Assembly (NCBI GenBank): GCA_030613665.1
Contig: JAUWLN010000041.1
Coordinates: 1 to 12,554 of the forward strand
Reading direction: 5' to 3'
Length of the DNA: 12,554 nucleotides
Source of the DNA: Dehalococcoidia bacterium
GTDB lineage: Bacteria; Chloroflexota; Dehalococcoidia; Dehalococcoidales; RBG-16-60-22
Made by a program: the position numbers and the translations under genes. Positions within the stretch are counted from its first letter, which is position 1; the number at the start of each line of letters is the position of its first letter. The notes beneath the pieces are model-generated. The model saw nothing but the letters and a program-made list of their open reading frames with translations. It had not been told where the DNA came from and searched no databases. Of this stretch, positions 1 through 6,106 are shown piece after piece.

Positions 1-124
1 GCCCTAACTTATTTTCAAGGTGTTTCTGCCAGGTCTGTTCATGGGTGATGATATAGGCTATCTTTTCCTCTTTATTGAAGTTTATGATTGTCTCTTGCTC
101 ATAGCTGGGTAGCTTTCTTGGCAC
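1..124 (-). CDS. Unrecognised small protein, N-terminal part only
   Basis: An open frame starts at a GTG (122-124) and runs off the left edge after 41 codons. A strong Shine-Dalgarno (AAGGAGAT) sits a few bases upstream of the GTG on the minus strand. The protein begins MPRKLPSYEQETIINF and continues with a hydrophilic, Glu/Lys-rich stretch containing YIITHEQTWQKHLE; there is no signal peptide or membrane segment. I do not recognise a domain. It faces away from the comM-like gene, and its start is only 73 bases from the point where that gene's reading frame begins. It may therefore belong to inserted DNA that replaced the 5' end of comM. The ribosome binding site and clean codons make a real gene likely; its function is unknown. 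Confidence 0.62.
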   Translation of the reverse strand, partial: MPRKLPSYEQETIINFNKEEKIAYIITHEQTWQKHLENKLG

Positions 125-184
125 AATAATCTCCTTCTAATTAGATTCATACTCTGACGGGTATACAGAAAGGGATGCCATTGT

Positions 185-190
185 TATAAT
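185..190 (+). promoter_or_regulatory. Possible -10 box upstream of the comM-like gene
   Basis: A perfect TATAAT lies seven bases before the GTG used as start of the comM-like frame. I see no convincing -35 at 16-18 bases upstream, and a transcript starting here would have almost no leader. It is either a weak promoter acquired at the junction or a chance match in AT-rich sequence. Confidence 0.25.
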
Positions 191-196
191 TGTGTC

Positions 197-1639
197 GTGA
201 CAATGACCGTTGTCGGCCTGCCCGACGCCGCCGTCCAGGAAGCCAAAGAGCGCGTCCGCGCCGCTATCCGCAACTCCGGGTTCAATTTCCCGATGAAACG
301 CATCGTGGTGAACCTGGCCCCGGCCGACCTGAAAAAAGCCGGCCCTTCATATGACCTGCCCATGGCCGTAGGCATCCTGCTCAGCTCCGAGCAGGTGAGC
401 ACTGACAGTTCCCGCGCCATCTTCCTCGGTGAGCTATCTCTCGACGGCAGCCTGCGCCATACCCGCGGCATCCTGCCCATGGTGGCTCTGGCGAGGGAGG
501 AAAACTTCGATACCATCGTTGTGCCCGAAGTTGATGCCGGAGAGGCCTCCATGATTGAAGGGGCGAAAATAATACCCGTCGCTTCGCTGGCGCAACTGGT
601 AGGCTATCTTCAGGGTGAAATCACCATAACGGAATATAAGGCTGATGAAACCGACCTCGCCCTCAATCAGCCGGTCGCGCCCGTTACCGACCTGGCGGAT
701 ATCAAGGGACAGGAACACGTTAAACGGGCTCTGGAGGTGGCTGCCGCCGGTGGCCACAACGTTATTATGAACGGTCCGCCGGGCAGCGGCAAGACCTTGC
801 TGGCACGAGCGTTCCCCTCAATACTGCCGCCGATGACCGGTGAGGAAGCGCTGGAGGTCACCAAAATTTACAGTGTCAGCGGGCTGCTGCCAACAGATAC
901 CCCCATGATAAGGCAGAGGCCCTTCCGCGCCCCGCACTTCACCATCTCCCACGCCGGCCTCGTCGGCGGGGGGCACTGGCCCAGGCCGGGTGAAATCAGC
1001 CTCAGCCATCGCGGCGTGCTCTTTCTTGATGAGTTGCCCGAGTTCGGCCATTCCCTGCTGGAGGTGCTGCGCCAGCCGCTTGAAGATAAGGTGGTGACCA
1101 TCAGCCGGGCACAGGGACGGGTTACCTTCCCCGCCAATTTCATGCTGGTCGGCGCCATGAACCCCTGCCCCTGCGGCTACTACGGTGACCCGTTTCGCAA
1201 GTGCACCTGCTCCCCGGGACTAGTGTCACGCTACCAGCGGCGTATCAGCGGCCCTTTCATAGACCGGGTGGACATCTTCATCGAGGTGCCACACATCGAC
1301 TATGAGAAACTTGCCGACGACCGACTGGGAGAATCATCAGCAACCGTCCAGTCCCGGGTCAACGCCGCCCGCTCCCTTCAGCTGGAGCGGTTCCGGGGGA
1401 CACGCCTCACCGGCAACGCTGACATGACGCCATCCGAAATCAGGGGTTTCTGCCAGGTGGAGGAGGCCGCCCAGGGCCTGCTGAAAGCGGCCATGAAGCA
1501 GCTTTACCTCTCGGCGCGGGCGTTCCACCGCGTCCTCAAGCTGGCCCGGACTATCGCTGACCTGGAAGATTCTGCTATAATTAAAGCTAACCATGTCGCG
1601 GAAGCCATTCAGTACCGACCAAGAAGGTCGGAAATATAA
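197..1639 (+). CDS. comM: ComM/YifB-family Mg-chelatase-like AAA+ ATPase, N-terminus missing
   Basis: This family is linked to natural transformation, where ComM acts as a hexameric helicase promoting branch migration of incoming DNA; in many bacteria its role is untested. Of 480 residues, 1-~140 are the Lon/S16-like ChlI domain (VVGLPDAAVQEAKERVRAAI at 5-24). The AAA+ core has Walker A GPPGSGKT at 193-200 and Walker B GVLFLDE at 273-279. Cysteines C324, C326, C336 and C338 form the family's Cys cluster, and the C-terminal helical domain holds LSARAFHRVLKLARTIADLE. Family members are about 500-510 residues and start with some 30-35 residues before the VVGLPD motif, which are absent here. The frame upstream of the GTG is open only to a stop at 155-157 and encodes nothing resembling the normal N-terminus. 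The GTG at 197 is the first usable start and has no obvious ribosome binding site. This is probably a 5'-truncated, possibly inactive copy. Confidence 0.88.
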   Translation: MTMTVVGLPDAAVQEAKERVRAAIRNSGFNFPMKRIVVNLAPADLKKAGPSYDLPMAVGILLSSEQVSTDSSRAIFLGELSLDGSLRHTRGILPMVALAREENFDTIVVPEVDAGEASMIEGAKIIPVASLAQLVGYLQGEITITEYKADETDLALNQPVAPVTDLADIKGQEHVKRALEVAAAGGHNVIMNGPPGSGKTLLARAFPSILPPMTGEEALEVTKIYSVSGLLPTDTPMIRQRPFRAPHFTISHAGLVGGGHWPRPGEISLSHRGVLFLDELPEFGHSLLEVLRQPLEDKVVTISRAQGRVTFPANFMLVGAMNPCPCGYYGDPFRKCTCSPGLVSRYQRRISGPFIDRVDIFIEVPHIDYEKLADDRLGESSATVQSRVNAARSLQLERFRGTRLTGNADMTPSEIRGFCQVEEAAQGLLKAAMKQLYLSARAFHRVLKLARTIADLEDSAIIKANHVAEAIQYRPRRSEI

Positions 1640-1661
1640 ACTAATTAGTCGGGAGGAGATA

Positions 1662-2147
1662 ATGAAGCGCTGGTTTAGAAGACACTATGCATCGCTTACG
1701 GTAATTATTATGCTCTTAGCCGCGGTTATAACCGCCTCGGGCTGTGAGGGCCTTACTTTCCCCGCTCCCGAGGAACCATCAACGGAGCCGGAGAAACCGG
1801 CATCGACCACTTTCATCAATTCCGGGGACAGGGCTACCCTTGCCGTCTACGAGCACCTGCTCAGCCTGGCGGTGAGCCACGAGGCTAAGGACTACCTTGC
1901 CGGGTTCTCCGCCGCCAGTGATAACTGGAGTGCCGAATCAGAGCTCTTCCAAGACGGCAGCAGCGTCTGGTACGTCACGGTGGATATGAGCGGGGTTGGT
2001 AACTGGCAGGAAGAATTATACTGGCAGCAGGCAGGCTGGTTCGTCTATCAGGACGGTCGGGTGATACCGTCAAACCGGCTTCAGGCCAATGCCCTCAGAA
2101 TTGAGTCCGACCTTCAGGAACTGAGTCTGCCACCGTCCGCTGAGTAA
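1662..2147 (+). CDS. Predicted small lipoprotein, function unknown
   Basis: The 161-residue protein starts with basic residues (MKRWFRRHY) and a hydrophobic stretch (residues 12-25) ending in a lipobox-like ASGC, with Cys28 as the likely lipidation site. Residues 30-45 are a Pro/Glu/Thr-rich linker. The mature part is soluble, with several Trp and Tyr residues (DNWSAES, WYVTVDM, ELYWQQAGWFVYQDG) that look like one compact beta-rich domain. I recognise no family. The ATG at 1662 is preferred over the upstream ATG at 1593, which overlaps comM, because GGGAGGAG lies just before it and the signal sequence then starts at residue 1. It follows the comM-like gene by 22 bases and may be co-transcribed. 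An extended -10 (TGCTATAAT, 1573-1581) inside the end of comM could give it a promoter of its own. It probably sits on the outer face of the cytoplasmic membrane. Confidence 0.75.
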   Translation: MKRWFRRHYASLTVIIMLLAAVITASGCEGLTFPAPEEPSTEPEKPASTTFINSGDRATLAVYEHLLSLAVSHEAKDYLAGFSAASDNWSAESELFQDGSSVWYVTVDMSGVGNWQEELYWQQAGWFVYQDGRVIPSNRLQANALRIESDLQELSLPPSAE

Positions 2148-2168
2148 TACGCCAACGGCGGGCACCTT

Positions 2169-2429
2169 TTACACCAGTAGAAAGAGGATGCCGCCCGTAA
2201 TCAGCAAAACCGCACCGAGGCCGATAGCGATGGCGCCTCCTATTTTCAGCGCTCCGGGCTGCAGGCGTGGTGGCCAGCGTTCCATAAATTCGCGGGTATC
2301 TCCGGGGCGCTTCGCTATTTCACCGTAGTAGCTTTCTTCTTCCCGTTTGCCCCAGGCATACGTCAGGATACCAATAAGCAGGAACAGGCCACCAGCACCA
2401 ATCAGTATTAGACAATCCCGTATTAACAT
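2169..2429 (-). CDS. Small two-helix membrane protein, function unknown
   Basis: This 86-residue protein has two clear membrane spans, roughly residues 6-24 (LILIGAGGLFLLIGILTYA) and 62-85. They are joined by a charged loop with EEESYYGE and REFMERWPPRL, so both ends probably face the same side. I recognise no family. A GGAGAG at a plausible distance precedes the ATG, and a well-formed promoter (2470-2498) reads into it, which supports a real independently transcribed gene. It converges with the lipoprotein gene, leaving 21 bases between the stops. It lies downstream of rplL on the same strand, so read-through from the ribosomal operon is also possible, because no strong terminator follows rplL. 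Confidence 0.7.
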   Translation of the reverse strand: MLIRDCLILIGAGGLFLLIGILTYAWGKREEESYYGEIAKRPGDTREFMERWPPRLQPGALKIGGAIAIGLGAVLLITGGILFLLV

Positions 2430-2469
2430 GCCCCACCACTCTCCGTAAACCGGAGCTTCATTAGTGGTT

Positions 2470-2498
2470 ACTATAGGCTATTCAGGCCTCTTTTTCAA
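2470..2498 (-). promoter_or_regulatory. Sigma-70-type promoter for the small membrane protein
   Basis: On the minus strand TTGAAA (2493-2498) is followed after 17 bases by TATAGT (2470-2475). Each box matches five of six consensus bases and the spacing is ideal. It lies in the 88-base gap between rplL and the membrane protein gene and points into the latter. Confidence 0.6.
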
Positions 2499-2517
2499 GT
2501 GACAGGTGATTCCGGGA

Positions 2518-3186
2518 TTACTTAATATCCGCTTTAGCCCCAGCAGCTTCAATTTTTTCCTTGATGGTCGCCGCCTCTTCTTTGTTTACCCCTTCACGCA
2601 CAGGCTTTGGCGCGCTTTCCACCAAATCCTTTGATTCTTTCAGGCCCAGCGTGGTCACTTCACGCACCGCCTTGATGGCGGCTATCTTGTTGGCGCCAAT
2701 CTCGGTGAGAATAACACTGAACTCGGTCTGCTCTTCACTAGCTGCGGCCTCTGCCGGTGCTCCCCCTGCCGGTGCTGCGGCTACCACTTGCGCCGCTGCG
2801 CTAACGCCAAATTCGGCTTCCAGCGCCTTGACCATGTCCGCCAGCTCCATCACGGTCATCTTCTTGATCGAGTTCATTATCTCCTCAATGGCCGGAGATA
2901 CTTTTACTTTCTCTTTGGCCGGTGGGGCCGGCGCTTCCTTATCCTTTTTCTTCTCTGCTTTTGGTTTTTCCTCTGCCTTTTCGGCCGGCGGCTCTTCCTT
3001 TGCCTCCGGAGCTTCCTCGGCTTTTGGCTCGGCGGCTACGGCTTCTTCTTCCGCCGGAGCCTCGGCGGCTTCAGCAGTCGCTTCCGGTGCGGTTTCCGCT
3101 TCCTTTTCCGCAGAAGGTTGCTTTTCTACCCCTGCTTCCGCCTCAGTGGTTTCCGGTGTCGCTTCTGTTTCTTTCTCTTCTGCCAT
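2518..3186 (-). CDS. rplL: Ribosomal protein L7/L12 with a long acidic N-terminal extension
   Basis: L7/L12 forms the multicopy ribosomal stalk that recruits and stimulates EF-Tu, EF-G and other GTPase factors. The normal protein is ~120-130 residues; this one is 222. Residues 98-128 are the dimerising N-terminal domain (SPAIEEIMNSIKKMTVMELA), 129-150 the Ala/Gly/Pro hinge, and 155-222 the C-terminal factor-binding domain (GANKIAAIKAVREV, GLKESKDLVESAP). Residues 1-~95 are an added low-complexity tail of almost only Ala, Glu, Pro, Lys and Thr, with no predicted fold. The ATG at 3186 has GGAGGAAGG just upstream and begins one base after the rplJ stop, so the tail lies inside the coding frame and is not a start-site error. 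A 16-residue longer frame exists but overlaps rplJ. Gene identity is certain; the tail's role is unknown. Confidence 0.95.
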   Translation of the reverse strand: MAEEKETEATPETTEAEAGVEKQPSAEKEAETAPEATAEAAEAPAEEEAVAAEPKAEEAPEAKEEPPAEKAEEKPKAEKKKDKEAPAPPAKEKVKVSPAIEEIMNSIKKMTVMELADMVKALEAEFGVSAAAQVVAAAPAGGAPAEAAASEEQTEFSVILTEIGANKIAAIKAVREVTTLGLKESKDLVESAPKPVREGVNKEEAATIKEKIEAAGAKADIK

Positions 3187-3187
3187 G

Positions 3188-3712
3188 TTATCCTTCCTCC
3201 AGTTGTTTCGTTCTTGCTTGCAGTACCCCCACAAGTCCTCTCATGGGGCTTGACAGGCAGTAAACCAGACGATAAATAGGGCTTTGTATCCCGGCCAGTA
3301 TTCTGCCCAGCAAAATTTCAGTAGACGGCAATGAAGCCAGGTTTTGGATATCCGCCGGAGTAAAAATACTATCGCCGGCAAAGCCTCCTTTTATCGTCAG
3401 GGTCGTTTTCTGTGTTCGCAGGTAATCGGCCAGAACCTTGGTCGGCGACACGATGTCCCCGTAGCCAAAGGCAATCGCTACCGGTCCTTCAAAAAATTGA
3501 ACCAGTTCGCTTCTGCCTGCCTTTTCCGCAGCAAACCTGGCCAGTGTGTTTTTCACCACACGGTAACTGACTTCTGATTTCCTGAGGCTGCGCCGCAGGT
3601 CGGTTATTTCGGCAGTGGACAGTCCCCGGTAGTCGGTCATGATGCCGATGCTGCATTCCGAAAGGACCTGGCTCAGTTCATCAACAATCTGTATTTTTTT
3701 TTCTCGCGGCAT
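3188..3712 (-). CDS. rplJ: Ribosomal protein L10
   Basis: L10 (174 residues, normal length) anchors the L7/L12 dimers to 23S rRNA and forms the stalk base with L11. The N-terminal rRNA-binding domain shows the expected pattern (DYRGLSTAEITDLRRSLRK, then YRVVKNTLARFAAEKAG and FEGPVAIAFGYGD), and the C-terminal helix that binds L12 follows. AGGAGGT precedes the ATG by a good distance. rplL starts one base after the stop, so the two are translationally coupled, as expected for proteins that assemble as L10-(L12)n. In other bacteria L10, alone or with L12, represses its own mRNA through the leader; a matching leader lies immediately upstream here. Confidence 0.97.
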   Translation of the reverse strand: MPREKKIQIVDELSQVLSECSIGIMTDYRGLSTAEITDLRRSLRKSEVSYRVVKNTLARFAAEKAGRSELVQFFEGPVAIAFGYGDIVSPTKVLADYLRTQKTTLTIKGGFAGDSIFTPADIQNLASLPSTEILLGRILAGIQSPIYRLVYCLSSPMRGLVGVLQARTKQLEEG

Positions 3713-3749
3713 TTCTTCTTACCTCCTGAACATCCCGGTCAAGCCATAA

Positions 3750-3776
3750 TAAAATCCCTGCGCACTGCGCAGGGAT
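3750..3776 (-). terminator. Hairpin with weak T-tract: likely attenuator in the rplJ leader
   Basis: A 10-bp perfect stem (ATCCCTGCGC / GCGCAGGGAT) closes a 3-base loop, and TTTTATTAT follows on the minus strand. It sits 38 bases before the rplJ ATG and just after the L10 leader core, where an attenuator would be expected. It could end transcripts when L10 binds the leader. The T-tract is short, so efficiency cannot be judged by eye. Confidence 0.6.
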
Positions 3777-3880
3777 AAATTAATCCAGTTCACCCGGATT
3801 CTTTATCATCCTCGGCAGGCTTGATGATTAAGCCGTTTCCGGCACCCGCTGTCTCAGGACAGGCTATTCAGTTGTCTCGT
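3777..3880 (-). promoter_or_regulatory. Ribosomal protein L10 leader (autoregulatory mRNA element)
   Basis: On the minus strand the core at 3810-3855 carries the conserved elements of the L10 leader in order: GAGACAGCGGGTGCC, a short GC stem, GGCTTAATC, and CCTGCCGAGG. The GCGGG and CCTGC segments can pair, leaving the internal loops that bind L10. A further 5-bp hairpin (AATCC/GGATT, 3782-3800) separates the core from the terminator-like hairpin. Its position directly upstream of rplJ agrees with the known regulation by L10. The match is by eye from the known consensus (Rfam L10_leader), not from a covariance-model search. Confidence 0.82.
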
Positions 3881-3882
3881 TT

Positions 3883-3911
3883 ATTTTAACCGATTTACTC
3901 CGAAAAGTAAA
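3883..3911 (-). promoter_or_regulatory. Internal promoter for rplJ-rplL
   Basis: TTTACT (3906-3911) and TAAAAT (3883-3888) are separated by exactly 17 bases on the minus strand, in the gap after the rplA stop. Transcription would start just ahead of the L10 leader, so rplJL can be expressed separately from rplKA. Confidence 0.6.
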
Positions 3912-3917
3912 CCTTTA

Positions 3918-4631
3918 CTAACTGCTGGTGAGCGCCAGGGTTGGCCTGAGGTCAAGGTTTATTCCCGGCCCCATAGTCGTCGTCAACACGGCCGTCCTGA
4001 CGTATTGCCCCTTGGCACCACTGGGTTTGGCCTTCACCACCGCCTCGATGAGGGCCGTCAGATTGCCCATCAACTGCTCATTATCAAAGCTGATCTTGCC
4101 CAGCGGTACGTGCATGATTGCGGTGCGGTCCAGTTTGAACTCAACGCGGCCCTTTCTGGAATCTTCGATGACGCGGGGGAGGTCCTCGGCGGAGACAACC
4201 GTGCCCGACTTGGGGTTGGGCATCAGACCTTTTCGCCCCAGAATCTTGCCCAGCTTCCCCACCTTTCCCATCATTTCCGGGGTGGCGATGGCGGTATCAA
4301 ATTCCAGCCAGCCGTCTTCAATTTTCTTTACCAGTTCATCACCACCGACGTAGTCGGCTCCGGCGGACTCGGCAGTCCTGACCGCTTCCCCCTGGGCGAA
4401 GACGAGGACCCTTACCCCTTTACCCAACCCGTGGGGAAGAAGCGCCACACCGCGAACCTGCTGCGAAGCATTGCGCGGGTCAACGCCCATGCGCAGATGC
4501 AGCTCCACAGTTTCGTCAAACTTGACGTGCGCCGCCTTTTTCGCCAGCTCGATTGCCTCCTCGGGGGCATACGTTTTCGCCCCGCCGACCATCTGAGCTG
4601 CTTCGTTGTATTTCTTACCGTGTTTAGTCAT
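3918..4631 (-). CDS. rplA: Ribosomal protein L1
   Basis: L1 (237 residues, usual length) binds the mobile L1 stalk of 23S rRNA, helps release deacylated tRNA from the E site, and in many bacteria represses its own rplK-rplA mRNA. The signature GKILGRKGLMPNPKSGTV is at residues 128-145. The N-terminal half has the usual AIELAKK..KFDETVELHLRMG-type region, and the C-terminus ends with the expected TTTMGPGINLDL. It starts four bases after the rplK stop, with AAGGT upstream overlapping the rplK end, so the two genes are coupled. Identity is certain. Confidence 0.97.
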   Translation of the reverse strand: MTKHGKKYNEAAQMVGGAKTYAPEEAIELAKKAAHVKFDETVELHLRMGVDPRNASQQVRGVALLPHGLGKGVRVLVFAQGEAVRTAESAGADYVGGDELVKKIEDGWLEFDTAIATPEMMGKVGKLGKILGRKGLMPNPKSGTVVSAEDLPRVIEDSRKGRVEFKLDRTAIMHVPLGKISFDNEQLMGNLTALIEAVVKAKPSGAKGQYVRTAVLTTTMGPGINLDLRPTLALTSS

Positions 4632-4635
4632 CTTT

Positions 4636-5058
4636 TTATTCTACCTTGATTCCCATACTTCTGGCGGTGCCAGCAATTATTTTTTCCGCCTCTTCAATAT
4701 CGTTGGCGCTCAGGTCCTTGGCTTTAACCTGGGCGATCTCGCGCAACTTGTCACGGGAAATGGTGCCGACTTCTTCATGGCCGGTATTGCCGCTCCCCTT
4801 CTCCATACCAAGCGCCTTCTTCAGCAGGTCGGTGGCGGGGGGCGTCTTGGTGATGAAGGTGAATGACCTGTCCTCAAAGACGGTGATTTCCACCGGGACA
4901 ATAGAGCCAGTCTGCGACGACGTGCGTTCGTTGTATTCCTTGCAGAACTGCATTATGTTTATACCGTGCTGGCCCAGTGCCGGACCTACCGGCGGTGCCG
5001 GGTTTGCCTGGCCCGCAGGAATCTGCAACTTGATTATCGTTTTTACTTTCTTTGCCAT
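4636..5058 (-). CDS. rplK: Ribosomal protein L11
   Basis: L11 (140 residues) binds the GTPase-associated centre of 23S rRNA and takes part in factor-dependent GTP hydrolysis and, where present, RelA activation. The N-terminal domain has the characteristic proline-rich AGQANPAPPVGPALGQHGIN. The C-terminal RNA-binding domain contains the usual DLSANDIEEAEKIIAGTARS-type helix and ends in MGIKVE. GAGGAGAT precedes the ATG closely. The gene lies 18 bases after nusG and four bases before rplA, in the standard order. Confidence 0.97.
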   Translation of the reverse strand: MAKKVKTIIKLQIPAGQANPAPPVGPALGQHGINIMQFCKEYNERTSSQTGSIVPVEITVFEDRSFTFITKTPPATDLLKKALGMEKGSGNTGHEEVGTISRDKLREIAQVKAKDLSANDIEEAEKIIAGTARSMGIKVE

Positions 5059-5076
5059 GTCATCTCCTCAGGCTTT

Positions 5077-5610
5077 CTACAGTTTTTCCACCTGTAAAAA
5101 GTCCAGTTCCACCGGTGTCTCCTGGCCGAAAAGGGATAACAGCACCTTTACCTTTCCCTTCTCGGTATTGATTTCATCCACCAGGCCCACAAAATCGATA
5201 AACGGGCCATCAGTGACCCTGACACTCTGCCCGCGGCGAAAGCCTACCTTCACCTTGGGCGCCGTGTCTTCCATCTGCTTTATAATCTTGCCGACCTCGT
5301 CTTCCTGCAGCGGCGTTGGCTTGCTGCCGCTCCCCACAAAGCCGGTAACCCCGGGCGTATTCCGCACCACGCCCCAGCTCTGGTCGGTCATTTCCATATG
5401 CACCAGGACATAGCCGGGCAGGATTTTCTTGGTCACGGTACGTCTCTGGCCGTTTTTTACCTCAATTTCATCCTCGGTGGGTATCATCACCTCCAGTATC
5501 TCGCTGCCATAGTCCATAAATTTGATGCGCTGCTCGAGGTTTTTCTTTACCCTTTCTTCATACCCCGAGTAGGTATGGACGACGTACCAGTTTTTCCCGT
5601 TATCCGCCAC
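5077..5610 (-). CDS. nusG: Transcription elongation/antitermination factor NusG
   Basis: NusG binds RNA polymerase to suppress or modulate pausing, and its KOW domain links transcription to Rho or to ribosomal protein S10. The 177 residues comprise the NGN domain (NWYVVHTYSGYEERVKKNLE at 7-26, then LPGYVLVHMEM near 64-74, and NTPGVTGFVG) and a C-terminal KOW domain (~126-153, RRGQSVRVTDGPFIDFVG). The start is a GTG at 5608-5610 with GGTGAGGT five bases before it; no ATG gives a better fit. It follows secE by about 80 bases and precedes rplK by 18. Length and order are standard. Confidence 0.97.
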   Translation of the reverse strand: MADNGKNWYVVHTYSGYEERVKKNLEQRIKFMDYGSEILEVMIPTEDEIEVKNGQRRTVTKKILPGYVLVHMEMTDQSWGVVRNTPGVTGFVGSGSKPTPLQEDEVGKIIKQMEDTAPKVKVGFRRGQSVRVTDGPFIDFVGLVDEINTEKGKVKVLLSLFGQETPVELDFLQVEKL

Positions 5611-5690
5611 GAATTACCTCACCGGTCATTTTTAGCTTTTGGCTCACGTTGGATGCGAACTTTCCTGCGGTCATCGACATAAATAAGCGT

Positions 5691-5906
5691 TTAGCGGCCC
5701 AGAAGAACATTTCCGACGAGGGCAGAAAAGCCATAATCAATTGCCCCCAGAACCAGCCCCGCGGCTACGGAGATTACCAGCACCAGAGTTGACAGATAAA
5801 TAACCTCTCGTCTGGACAGCCAGACTACTTTCTTCAACTCACTGATTATCTCGCCGAGAAATCTGAATCGCGAACGTCTGGTCGTCGTCAAATGATGTGC
5901 CACCAC
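5691..5906 (-). CDS. secE: Preprotein translocase subunit SecE
   Basis: This 71-residue protein is the single-span form of SecE that clamps SecY in the SecYEG channel. The conserved amphipathic motif ELKKVVWLSRREV (residues 23-35) precedes one membrane span at about residues 37-58. The N-terminus is short and basic. Two successive GTG codons (5904-5906 and 5901-5903) can serve as start; the first is used here, with GGAGAGGT about ten bases upstream. rpmG ends 29 bases before it. Length and position are as expected for many Gram-positive and Chloroflexota genomes. Confidence 0.95.
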   Translation of the reverse strand: MVAHHLTTTRRSRFRFLGEIISELKKVVWLSRREVIYLSTLVLVISVAAGLVLGAIDYGFSALVGNVLLGR

Positions 5907-5935
5907 AAGTATCCCTACCTCTCCAGCATGCCGTA

Positions 5936-6103
5936 CTACTTAACCTCTCGATGAAGTTTCACCGTACGACAACGAGGGCAGTATTTGTTCAACTCCAGTC
6001 TCTGGGTGTCGTTCCTACGGTTCTTCGTCGTAGTATATGTTCTCTCCCTGCACTCGGTGCAGGCGAGATGGATTACACCTCTTGCTTCGCCTTTTTTCGC
6101 CAT
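5936..6103 (-). CDS. rpmG: Ribosomal protein L33, zinc-binding form
   Basis: This 55-residue protein is easily missed because of its size. It begins MAKKGEARGVIHLACTEC and shows the L33 pattern CTEC (residues 15-18), then TYTTTKNRRND, LELNKYCPRC and KLHREVK. The two CxxC pairs indicate the zinc-coordinating C+ form. L33 sits in the large subunit near the E site. The ATG begins three bases after the tuf stop, and GAGTAGGTT in the end of tuf acts as its ribosome binding site, so translation is coupled to tuf. The rpmG-secE-nusG order is common outside the Proteobacteria. Confidence 0.95.
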   Translation of the reverse strand: MAKKGEARGVIHLACTECRERTYTTTKNRRNDTQRLELNKYCPRCRTVKLHREVK

Positions 6104-6106
6104 AAC

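Noticed and set aside
162..190. TATACAGAAA followed by TATAAT, similar to the sequence at 10581-10605
   Set aside because: The spacing differs (23 versus 19 bases) and the first site lacks the inverted repeat, so the likeness is probably chance in AT-rich DNA.
2561..3253. Long plus-strand frames opposite rplL (up to 230 codons, Ser/Ala-rich)
   Set aside because: They are mirror images of the low-complexity GC-rich rplL extension and hinge, with no ribosome binding site or recognisable domain.
4005..5413. Plus-strand frames of 214 and 255 codons opposite rplA, rplK and nusG
   Set aside because: They run antisense across well-identified genes and across gene boundaries, which is expected by chance in GC-rich coding DNA.
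5600..5680. 26-codon minus-strand frame between secE and nusG, overlapping the nusG start
   Set aside because: It has no Shine-Dalgarno and no recognisable features. A leader peptide coupled to nusG is conceivable but not supported.
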